Shown: piece by piece, positions 1 to 4,856 of the stretch
Position numbering within the stretch: the first letter of the stretch is position 1
Layout of the letters: every line of letters begins with the position of its first letter
Origin: Oxalobacteraceae bacterium
GTDB taxonomy: Bacteria > Pseudomonadota > Gammaproteobacteria > Burkholderiales > Burkholderiaceae_D
Length of the DNA: 5,318 nucleotides
Direction of reading: 5' to 3'
Assembly: GCA_947453015.1 (NCBI GenBank)
Contig: CANGFL010000120.1
Span: forward strand, 1 to 5,318
Program-made: the position numbers and the translations under genes
The notes under the pieces: generated by a model
What the model was told of the DNA's origin: nothing
Databases searched by the model: none
Seen by the model: only the letters and a program-made list of their open reading frames with translations

Positions 1-1
1 A

Positions 2-688
2 AATCAAAGCTTCAATCAAATGGTGCACGATTTAAAACAAGTGGAATCAGACCGTGCAGTGATCTTAGCGGGCATCTCACATGATTTGCGCACACCGATT
101 TCTCGCATGCTGCTTGAAGTAGAAATGGCAGGTTTGTCTGAAGAAGCACTTAAAGGTATGCAATCTGATCTGGGGCAAATGGAAGCCATCATTGCGCAAT
201 TTTTAGACTATGCTCGTCCTGCAGAGCCCGAGCGATTTATTCAGCATGACCTCGCAGCATCACTCAAAAAAATCGTCGGTGAATATCAACGCCGATCGGA
301 TATCAAGATAACGATCACTATCCCCGAAAAACTCAGCTTGCGCTGTAACGCCACCGAGATTGATCGACTGATACGTAATTTGATTGAGAATGCTAAGCGC
401 TACGGAAAAACACCCGGCACATTAATCACCGATATTGATATCAACGCTTACCTTGAAGGATCAACGATACGATTAGAAATCGCCGACCATGGCATCGGTC
501 TACCCGAAGACCAACTCAGTCATGTACTGCGACCATTCACTCGTCTTGATGCTGCACGTAGCCAGGCTAATGGTGCCGGTTTAGGATTAGCGATTGTTGA
601 TCGAGTTGTGCAACGCCACCAAGGACGACTAGAAATAAAAAACCGCGAGGCTGGTGGACTCGCGGTTTTTATTACTCTTCCTGCCTAA
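2..688 (+). CDS. EnvZ/RisS-like sensor histidine kinase, C-terminal part (5' truncated by window)
   Basis: Membrane sensor kinase of the EnvZ/OmpR type; only the cytoplasmic transmitter is present. The reading frame is already open at position 2 and encodes NQSFNQ before the first Met at 20, so that Met is internal and not the start. Numbering from it: the H-box ISHDLRTPISR holds the phospho-accepting His21 (codon 80-82) in a DHp helix pair to about residue 66. The HATPase_c domain follows, with N-box RNLIENA (Asn120), G1 box DHGIG (Asp156), F-box RPFTRLD and G2 box GAGLGLAIVD (185-194). All catalytic boxes are intact, so it should autophosphorylate and pass phosphate to an OmpR-family regulator, presumably encoded upstream outside the window. 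The spacing of boxes and the HDLRTP and GAGLGLAIV wording follow EnvZ closely. The sensor domain and HAMP start are missing, so the stimulus cannot be judged. The last 17 codons contain an intrinsic terminator. Confidence 0.93.
   Translation, partial: NQSFNQMVHDLKQVESDRAVILAGISHDLRTPISRMLLEVEMAGLSEEALKGMQSDLGQMEAIIAQFLDYARPAEPERFIQHDLAASLKKIVGEYQRRSDIKITITIPEKLSLRCNATEIDRLIRNLIENAKRYGKTPGTLITDIDINAYLEGSTIRLEIADHGIGLPEDQLSHVLRPFTRLDAARSQANGAGLGLAIVDRVVQRHQGRLEIKNREAGGLAVFITLPA
638..670. terminator. Bidirectional intrinsic terminator inside the kinase 3' end
   Basis: Perfect 12-bp inverted repeat: aaaaaccgcgag (638-649) and ctcgcggttttt (659-670), with a 9-nt loop. The stem has a GC-rich core (ccgcgag) flanked by an A run on the left and a T run on the right, so it works as stem plus U-tract in both directions. 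On the plus strand it ends the kinase message, although it lies before the stop codon at 686-688. On the minus strand it lies 47 nt past the DUF3501 stop and would end the rubrerythrin cassette. No other good terminator lies in the 28-bp gap between the convergent genes. Confidence 0.85.
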
Positions 689-716
689 TTTTCTGACTTA
701 ACTCAAAAGAACTATA

Positions 717-1298
717 TTACGAAAGATCTTTCAGCAAAGCTGCGAGTGTTTCTTGTGGAATTTCTTCCACATGCACAGGGTAGTTAGGATGATCACAACC
801 CATCATGATTTGCGCTCCACTTTTCAGCGCTGATTTCATATCAGGGGTGAGCTCAAAGCGCACGAAATGAACTGCTGATGTTTTTTCTTCTGTTTCGCGC
901 TCAAGATCTTCATCAGCAATCGCATAAACGCGACTCTGACCTTCCACCTGAATAAACAAACGATCTTCAATACCGATCAACTTCGCCAGCGCCACTTTAC
1001 GTTCTGCGACATTGCCATATTGGATCAGCATCGTCGCTTTAAAGTTACTACCATCTGGACACAAAGGGTTGTAGGCATCTAACTCAGATTGAATGCCGTC
1101 GTCTTCAAAAATTTTTTCAATGCGCAGCATTTCTTGAACTTGATAACGCAAAGTCAACTCATCTTCAAACAGCAAACAAACGTGGTTACCAAGATAAACG
1201 GTACGATGCTTTTTATGCTCAATCACCTGTTTACGAAAATCATTGCGCTGCTTCGAATACGTTTCCAGCGACATTAAGCTTTCACGGGAAATAATCAT
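717..1298 (-). CDS. DUF3501 family protein
   Basis: Protein of 193 residues that I recognise as DUF3501, a proteobacterial family of unknown function usually found beside a rubrerythrin and a CCG-type Fe-S oxidoreductase, as here. Family-like blocks are LMSLETY (8-14), FRKQVIEHKK (21-30), LLFEDELTLRYQVQEMLRIE (42-61), PDGSNFKATMLIQY (81-94) and GCDHPNYP (167-174). The last has Cys168, His170 and, a little further on, His176, which could bind metal, but that is inference. There is no signal peptide or membrane segment, so it is probably cytoplasmic. The start is supported by AAGGAG at 1305-1310, 6 nt before the ATG. It is the last gene of the cassette, only 18 nt after the Fe-S oxidoreductase stop, so the two are surely cotranscribed. 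A role in assembling or partnering the Fe-S protein is a guess from this fixed neighbourhood. Confidence 0.88.
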   Translation of the reverse strand: MIISRESLMSLETYSKQRNDFRKQVIEHKKHRTVYLGNHVCLLFEDELTLRYQVQEMLRIEKIFEDDGIQSELDAYNPLCPDGSNFKATMLIQYGNVAERKVALAKLIGIEDRLFIQVEGQSRVYAIADEDLERETEEKTSAVHFVRFELTPDMKSALKSGAQIMMGCDHPNYPVHVEEIPQETLAALLKDLS

Positions 1299-1316
1299 TG
1301 TGGACTCCTTAGAAAA

Positions 1317-2651
1317 TCAAATAGCGTAAGCTTTACGCAGCAGGGTCAATGGATGAGCCATTTCAGCTTTTTTCAATCCATTCTCTTCCATACCCTGCGC
1401 AATGTGGTGTCCGGCGAGCTGGCAGTCGGATGAAATGTAATCCGGCTCATCATTAGCCATCGCCTTAAATACGGGTTTACCAATTTTCATTGAATTGGCA
1501 TGAAACTCTTTTTTAACGCCATAGGTGCCTGCATGCCCAGAGCAACGCTCAACGATATTGAGTTTCGTGTCGGGCACTAGTTGCAACATGTCGGCGGTTT
1601 TACGACCCACGTTTTGTACGCGTGAATGACACGGTATGTGATACGAGATGTAGCCTAGTGAATGTTTGAAATCAGTATTCAACAAGCCATCGCGATTGCG
1701 CGCCACAAAATATTCAAACGGATCCCACATAGCTTGTTTCACTAACTGCGTATCAGCGCATTCAGGGAACATCAGCGGCAACTCTTGTTTGTACATGAGC
1801 GTGCACGAAGGGATAGGAGTCAGGATGGCATAACCTTCGCGCGCCAACTTCGCCAAATGAGGAATGTTGATCGCCTTTTTTTCTGCAACGCCTTCAAGAT
1901 CGCCCTGCTCTAACTTCGGCATACCGCAGCAGGCTTCTTTATCGACCATCACATAAGGAATTTTATTGTGATCGAGGATCGCCAATAAATCATGACCAAT
2001 ACCCGGCTCGTTGTAATTCACGTAGCAGGTCGAATAGATCGCAACTTTACCAGGAGTGTTTTTACCTGCCGTAACCGGATAGTCGGCCGATTTTTTTGCA
2101 CCCGAGCGGAATTTAGTACTCGCAAATTCTGGCAACCAGGCTTTTTTGTCGACACCCAAAACATTTTCTAGCAGCCCGCGAGTTGCTTGCGTTTTGTTCG
2201 CGGCATTTACTGCCTGCGTCACAATTGGTATGCCCGCGAATTTACCGAGGCCGTCTGTATTAGAAAGAAATTTATCGCGTGCTGTTACATGGCCTTGTTT
2301 GAATTTCACCGCCTTGGCACGCAACATCAAATGAGGGAAATCGAGATTCCATTCGTGCGGTGGTGTGTAAGGACATTTCGTCATGTAGCACAGATCGCAC
2401 AAGTAGCATTGATCAACTACTTTCATGTAATCTTTTTTATCGACGCCATCGACTTCCATCGTCTCTGACTCATCAACGAGATCGAACAACGTGGGGAACG
2501 ACTGGCACAACGACACGCATCGCCGGCAGCCATGACAAATATCGAATACACGCTCAAGCTCGGTGTTTAAAGCGTCTTCGTCATAAAACTCTTTGGAGAC
2601 CCAATCAAGCGGATGCCGGGTCGGTGCTTCCAAATTACCTTCACGTGCCAT
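1317..2651 (-). CDS. (Fe-S)-binding oxidoreductase, GlpC/HdrD-like, two 4Fe-4S clusters plus two CCG domains
   Basis: Protein of 444 residues from the chosen start MAREGN. An N-terminal ferredoxin-like part has two full cysteine sets: C39-C42-C45-C49 (CHGCRRCVSLC) and C82-C85-C88-C93 (CYLCDLCYMTKC), each expected to hold a [4Fe-4S] cluster. Two cysteine-rich CCG domains follow, as in GlpC and heterodisulfide reductase HdrD. The first has C209, the CCG motif at 241-243 and C283. The second has C341, then CSG at 370-372 instead of CCG, and CQLA at 410-413 instead of CxxC, so two usual cysteines are absent. There are no transmembrane helices and no flavin domain, so it is a soluble electron carrier or a subunit that needs a partner. 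It lies 173 nt after rubrerythrin and 18 nt before DUF3501. The open frame continues upstream to 2729, but that extension runs into a hairpin and lacks family features. The native electron partner and substrate are unknown. Confidence 0.9.
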   Translation of the reverse strand: MAREGNLEAPTRHPLDWVSKEFYDEDALNTELERVFDICHGCRRCVSLCQSFPTLFDLVDESETMEVDGVDKKDYMKVVDQCYLCDLCYMTKCPYTPPHEWNLDFPHLMLRAKAVKFKQGHVTARDKFLSNTDGLGKFAGIPIVTQAVNAANKTQATRGLLENVLGVDKKAWLPEFASTKFRSGAKKSADYPVTAGKNTPGKVAIYSTCYVNYNEPGIGHDLLAILDHNKIPYVMVDKEACCGMPKLEQGDLEGVAEKKAINIPHLAKLAREGYAILTPIPSCTLMYKQELPLMFPECADTQLVKQAMWDPFEYFVARNRDGLLNTDFKHSLGYISYHIPCHSRVQNVGRKTADMLQLVPDTKLNIVERCSGHAGTYGVKKEFHANSMKIGKPVFKAMANDEPDYISSDCQLAGHHIAQGMEENGLKKAEMAHPLTLLRKAYAI

Positions 2652-2658
2652 AGTGGAA

Positions 2659-2664
2659 TCTCTC
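2659..2664 (-). promoter_or_regulatory. Ribosome binding site for the Fe-S oxidoreductase
   Basis: GAGAGA on the minus strand, 7 nt before the ATG at 2651. It is only a partial Shine-Dalgarno match, weaker than the AAGGAG of the two other cassette genes. It still supports this ATG over the upstream in-frame start at 2729, which lies inside a stable hairpin. Confidence 0.5.
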
Positions 2665-2720
2665 GCAAGAAAAAAATCAGGGGATGTAAGACGGACTGCG
2701 CTGCAGGGAAGATTTTCTGC

Positions 2721-2760
2721 CTGACACAAACCTCTCTGCCACGCAGAGAGGTTTGTTCAG
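2721..2760 (-). other. Long intercistronic hairpin between rubrerythrin and the Fe-S gene
   Basis: Perfect 14-bp arms, acaaacctctctgc (2726-2739) and gcagagaggtttgt (2743-2756), around a 3-nt loop. Four more pairs, ctga (2721-2724) with tcag (2757-2760), extend it past a single bulged C at 2725. In the cassette transcript it would form about 64 nt after the rubrerythrin stop and about 70 nt before the next ATG. No continuous U-tract follows on the minus strand, so it is not a standard terminator. It may protect the rubrerythrin message from 3' exonuclease, mark a processing site, or partly attenuate transcription, so that rubrerythrin is made in excess. A dispersed genomic repeat is another possibility that one copy cannot show. 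Confidence 0.75.
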
Positions 2761-2824
2761 TTAGCTAGCGCGTCATGCGCAAACTACAGCAACAGACGCG
2801 CTACACAACAACGGTGGTGCTTGC

Positions 2825-3247
2825 TTAGTCGACCAGTGCGTCGAGAGCTTTTTGATAGCGATTAGCGTGTGAACGCTCTGCCTTAGCCAGCGTCTCAAAC
2901 CAGTCAGCGATTTCGTCGAAACCTTCTTCGCGCGCTGTTTTAGCCATGCCTGGGTACATATCCGTGTACTCATGCGTTTCGCCAGCAACAGCTGCCGTCA
3001 GGTTTTGACGGGATGAACCGATTGGCAGACCGGTTGCAGGATCACCTACTTGCTCGAGATACTCGAGGTGACCATGGGCATGACCCGTTTCGCCTTCTGC
3101 GGTCGAACGGAACAATGCTGCCACATCATTTTGGCCTTCAATGTCAGCCTTGTTCGCGAAATACAAATAGCGACGGTTGGCTTGTGATTCGCCTGCAAAA
3201 GCGTCTTTCAGATTGGCTTCAGTTTTTGAGCCTTTCAGCTTGGACAT
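2825..3247 (-). CDS. Rubrerythrin (diiron, rubredoxin-less)
   Basis: Protein of 140 residues beginning [10 protein letters not shown]. Rubrerythrins are ferritin-like diiron four-helix proteins of the cytoplasm that reduce hydrogen peroxide to water. The expected ligands are all visible: Glu20 (GESQANRRY), Glu53 and His56 (ETGH), Glu90 and Glu93 (GETHEY), and Glu124 and His127 (ERSH). The protein stops right after the fourth helix, and there is no C-terminal CxxC pair, so the rubredoxin domain of classical rubrerythrin is lacking and an outside electron donor is needed. The neighbouring Fe-S oxidoreductase is the obvious candidate. The start follows a strong Shine-Dalgarno; the frame is open upstream to 3295 but that stretch (PRFPHR) is not family-like. 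It is the first gene of the three-gene cassette and has its own upstream control region. Confidence 0.93.
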   Translation of the reverse strand: MSKLKGSKTEANLKDAFAGESQANRRYLYFANKADIEGQNDVAALFRSTAEGETGHAHGHLEYLEQVGDPATGLPIGSSRQNLTAAVAGETHEYTDMYPGMAKTAREEGFDEIADWFETLAKAERSHANRYQKALDALVD

Positions 3248-3253
3248 GTGTAT

Positions 3254-3259
3254 CTCCTT
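3254..3259 (-). promoter_or_regulatory. Strong ribosome binding site of rubrerythrin
   Basis: AAGGAG on the minus strand, 6 nt before the ATG at 3247. This near-ideal Shine-Dalgarno decides the start against the in-frame ATG at 3295 and suggests high translation. Confidence 0.8.
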
Positions 3260-3324
3260 TGTAATTCGGTGGGGAAAACGCGGCGTCAGGACCATTTACT
3301 TGAGATAAAGCAAACGGCCAAGAC

Positions 3325-3354
3325 TGAAAACCGACTGCGCAGTATAGGCTTTCA
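3325..3354 (-). other. Dyad / possible 5'-leader stem-loop of the rubrerythrin operon
   Basis: In the minus-strand RNA, UGAAAGCC and GGUUUUCA can form an 8-bp stem with one G-U pair. The 14-nt loop contains the perfect 10-bp palindrome actgcgcagt (3334-3343). As DNA this is a near-symmetrical 30-bp site and could be a repressor operator. As RNA it would sit at the very 5' end of the message if the promoter proposed at 3362-3390 is used. The sequence does not tell these two roles apart. Confidence 0.45.
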
Positions 3355-3361
3355 GGAGGGG

Positions 3362-3390
3362 ATTGTGGCCTTATAAGACCAAAATCTCAA
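3362..3390 (-). promoter_or_regulatory. Candidate promoter of the rubrerythrin cassette
   Basis: On the minus strand, TTGAGA (3385-3390, 5 of 6 to the sigma-70 -35 box) is separated by 17 nt from CACAAT (3362-3367, 4 of 6 to the -10 box). The spacer holds the near-palindrome ggccttataagacc (3367-3380), one mismatch from perfect, which could be an operator occluding the promoter. TATACT at 3341-3346 is an alternative -10, but its -35 would be poor. Transcription would begin near 3355, leaving a leader of about 107 nt. Confidence 0.4.
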
Positions 3391-3455
3391 ATTGAGGTTC
3401 TCAATCTAGGCGATTAAGAAAATCAATCGGATTTAAGTAAGCGCTAGATGAGAAC
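3386..3455. repeat. Nested inverted repeats downstream of ispF and upstream of rubrerythrin
   Basis: Several overlapping dyads occur here: ctcaa-a-ttgag (3386-3396); attgag-gtt-ctcaat (3391-3405); and a long-range pair, gttctcaatctag (3397-3409) with ctagatgagaac (3444-3455), complementary apart from one extra base. Inside the latter is cgatt (3411-3415) with aatcg (3425-3429). In the ispDF transcript the long pair would fold just after the ispF stop and could form the 3' end of that message, although no clear U-tract follows. The attgag/ctcaat hairpin competes for the same bases. The ctcaa/ttgag half-sites also overlap the proposed -35 of the rubrerythrin promoter, so they may be operator sites instead. 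Confidence 0.5.
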
Positions 3456-3460
3456 TATTA

Positions 3461-3952
3461 TCAACTACGGTAAATCAGGGCGATCGCGTCGGCGCCTATG
3501 CCTTCTTCGCGCCCCTCCCAACCCAGGCGTTCATTGGTTTTTGCCTTGATATTTACCTGTTCAGGGTCCAAATCAAGGTCAGCAGCGATGTGACTAATCA
3601 TGGCGGGAATGTGCGGAGCCATTTTCGGTGCCTGAGCGATGACTGTGGCATCGATATTGCCGATTTCATAACCCGCTTCCCTTACTCGACGTCCGGCATC
3701 TTTGAGCAGCGTGCGTGAATCGGCACCTGCATAGTTAGGATCGGTATCGGGGAAATGTCGACCGATATCGCCCAAGCCCGCCGCTCCAAACAATGCATCC
3801 GTAATCGCATGTAGCAAGACATCCGCATCCGAATGACCGAGCAAACCCAATCGATGAGGAATTTTTACGCCACCAATAATCAGCACCCTACCGGGTACCA
3901 ACGCGTGGCAGTCATAGCCTTGGCCAATGCGATACGGTGGCGCCTTTTTCAT
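3461..3952 (-). CDS. ispF: 2-C-methyl-D-erythritol 2,4-cyclodiphosphate synthase
   Basis: Cytoplasmic enzyme of the MEP isoprenoid pathway; it cyclises 4-diphosphocytidyl-methylerythritol 2-phosphate to the 2,4-cyclodiphosphate with release of CMP. The 163 residues match the usual length and the protein is complete. The Zn ligands are Asp14 and His16 (GYDCHAL) and His48 ([17 protein letters not shown]), each offset by 6 from E. coli Asp8, His10 and His42. Also present are [11 protein letters not shown] (61-71) and the C-terminal [19 protein letters not shown] block (138-156) that helps bind the cytidine and diphosphate groups. The family forms a trimer with active sites between subunits. The start codon overlaps the ispD stop as ATGA (3949-3952), so translation is probably coupled. 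There is no sign of an IspDF fusion. Confidence 0.97.
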   Translation of the reverse strand: MKKAPPYRIGQGYDCHALVPGRVLIIGGVKIPHRLGLLGHSDADVLLHAITDALFGAAGLGDIGRHFPDTDPNYAGADSRTLLKDAGRRVREAGYEIGNIDATVIAQAPKMAPHIPAMISHIAADLDLDPEQVNIKAKTNERLGWEGREEGIGADAIALIYRS

Positions 3953-4632
3953 GCGATTCCTTTGATATAAAGCTCAGCCAGCAAAACATCGTGCGGCAAA
4001 GTGACTTTGAAATTCCGGGGACTACCTTCAACCAATGTTGGTTTGAGGCCTAATGCCTCCATCGCGCTCGCCTCATCCGTCACATGGCTGCCGCTTTTCA
4101 ATGCTGATAATAACTGCGCATGTTTAAACATTTGCGGCGTTTGAGCCGCCCACAAACGCTCCCGCGACACCGTATGATCAGCATGGCCATCGGCATCGCT
4201 GCGCTTAATCGTATCCACCACTGGCAGCGCAAGCAAACCGCCGACCGGATGATCCTTTACCGCTGCAATGAGTTTATCTATCAGTGTCACAGTCAGGCCT
4301 GGGCGAGCGGCATCATGTACCAGTATCCAATCATTAGCATCCACCTGCGAATACATGGCCTGCAAACCATTCGTCACTGACGCTTGCCGAGTCGCGCCAC
4401 CGCAGCGAAGTATCTGCGTGCGTGATTTCGTCGGAATATCCTCGATATACGCATCATCCGCGCTAACAACTACAAAAATCTGGTGAATCTGCGCGCAATC
4501 GACAAAGGTATCCATCACATGCTCAAGCATAGGCTTACCCAGCAGCTCAGCATATTGCTTGGGTACCGTGGCACCCATACGCGCACCCACGCCAGCGGCG
4601 GGTATTAATGCAATAAATCGCGGCACATTCAT
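3949..4632 (-). CDS. ispD: 2-C-methyl-D-erythritol 4-phosphate cytidylyltransferase
   Basis: MEP-pathway enzyme that joins CTP and methylerythritol 4-phosphate into 4-diphosphocytidyl-methylerythritol with release of pyrophosphate; its product goes to IspE and then to IspF, the next gene. From the chosen Met it has 227 residues, near the E. coli length. Motifs in order: nucleotide-binding [10 protein letters not shown] (11-20), PKQY with Lys25, VHDAARP (105-111), the TVSRERLW block with Arg157, TDEASA (185-190) and FKVT with Lys209. These correspond to the catalytic Lys27, Arg157 and Lys213 of E. coli. The start [14 protein letters not shown] matches the family, although no good Shine-Dalgarno precedes it. 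An in-frame GTG at 4716 would add 28 residues that are basic and not family-like. It is cotranscribed with ispF and divergent from mfd. Confidence 0.96.
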   Translation of the reverse strand: MNVPRFIALIPAAGVGARMGATVPKQYAELLGKPMLEHVMDTFVDCAQIHQIFVVVSADDAYIEDIPTKSRTQILRCGGATRQASVTNGLQAMYSQVDANDWILVHDAARPGLTVTLIDKLIAAVKDHPVGGLLALPVVDTIKRSDADGHADHTVSRERLWAAQTPQMFKHAQLLSALKSGSHVTDEASAMEALGLKPTLVEGSPRNFKVTLPHDVLLAELYIKGIA

Positions 4633-4663
4633 CAAACGTAACGAGGAAAAATCTTGAGGTGAA

Positions 4664-4680
4664 CGGAAAGGCGCTTTCCG
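4664..4680 (-). other. Inverted repeat in the ispD leader
   Basis: Perfect 7-bp arms, cggaaag (4664-4670) and ctttccg (4674-4680), around gcg. In the ispD mRNA this hairpin would end about 31 nt before the ATG. Together with the lack of a Shine-Dalgarno it might influence ispD translation, or it could be a protein-binding site in the divergent region. Confidence 0.45.
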
Positions 4681-4754
4681 CGAACGCGTTGCTTCAGCCA
4701 CGGGGAACTGAAACACCGTATTTTGATCGCATCTCTAAGAATCAAGAACTAATT

Positions 4755-4760
4755 TATAAT
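4755..4760 (+). promoter_or_regulatory. mfd: Candidate mfd -10 box
   Basis: Perfect TATAAT on the plus strand, about 97 nt before the mfd ATG. The -35 region at the right distance (4732-4737, tctcta) is poor, so activity is uncertain. It overlaps the minus-strand -10 proposed for ispDF. Confidence 0.4.
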
Positions 4761-4784
4761 CGTACTACGGTTTTTTAGTGTCAT
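4756..4784 (-). promoter_or_regulatory. ispD: Candidate ispDF promoter
   Basis: On the minus strand, ATGACA (4779-4784, 5 of 6 to the -35 box) lies 17 nt from GATTAT (4756-4761, 4 of 6 to the -10 box). The start site would be near 4749, giving a leader of about 117 nt. A second TGACA lies 10 bp upstream (within 4789-4794), forming a direct repeat over the -35 region. The -10 shares bases with the proposed mfd -10 on the other strand. Confidence 0.4.
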
Positions 4785-4856
4785 TTACTGTCAATCAAGC
4801 CTCGTATCCGGCTCCATGAGCCCTCACTCGCGAAGACAGTAGCGTCTTTGCAAACC

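Noticed and set aside
2146..2653. Overlapping plus-strand open frames opposite the Fe-S oxidoreductase
   Set aside because: They are antisense to a well-supported gene, show no recognisable domain and have no ribosome binding sites.
2670..2677. T run on the minus strand before the Fe-S gene as the U-tract of a terminator
   Set aside because: It lies more than 40 nt past the intercistronic hairpin and no stem directly precedes it.
2652..2729. N-terminal extension of the Fe-S oxidoreductase from an ATG at 2729 (26 extra residues)
   Set aside because: The extension begins inside the right part of the intercistronic hairpin, has no Shine-Dalgarno and is not family-like; GAGAGA before the ATG at 2651 supports the shorter protein.
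2773..2988. Minus-strand 71-residue frame overlapping the rubrerythrin 3' end
   Set aside because: It overlaps rubrerythrin in another frame, and its composition is that of a frame-shifted reading of the same helices.
3248..3295. Sixteen-residue extension of rubrerythrin from 3295
   Set aside because: A near-ideal AAGGAG lies 6 nt before the ATG at 3247, and [10 protein letters not shown] is the usual family beginning.
4633..4716. GTG start for ispD at 4716 giving 255 residues
   Set aside because: The added residues are basic and unlike other IspD proteins, and a perfect hairpin falls within them; the ATG at 4632 gives the normal length. Not fully excluded, since neither start has a good ribosome binding site.
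4761..4778. cgtactacgg followed by a T run, resembling a terminator
   Set aside because: The stem would be 4 bp with a 1-nt loop, which cannot fold; it is promoter-region sequence.
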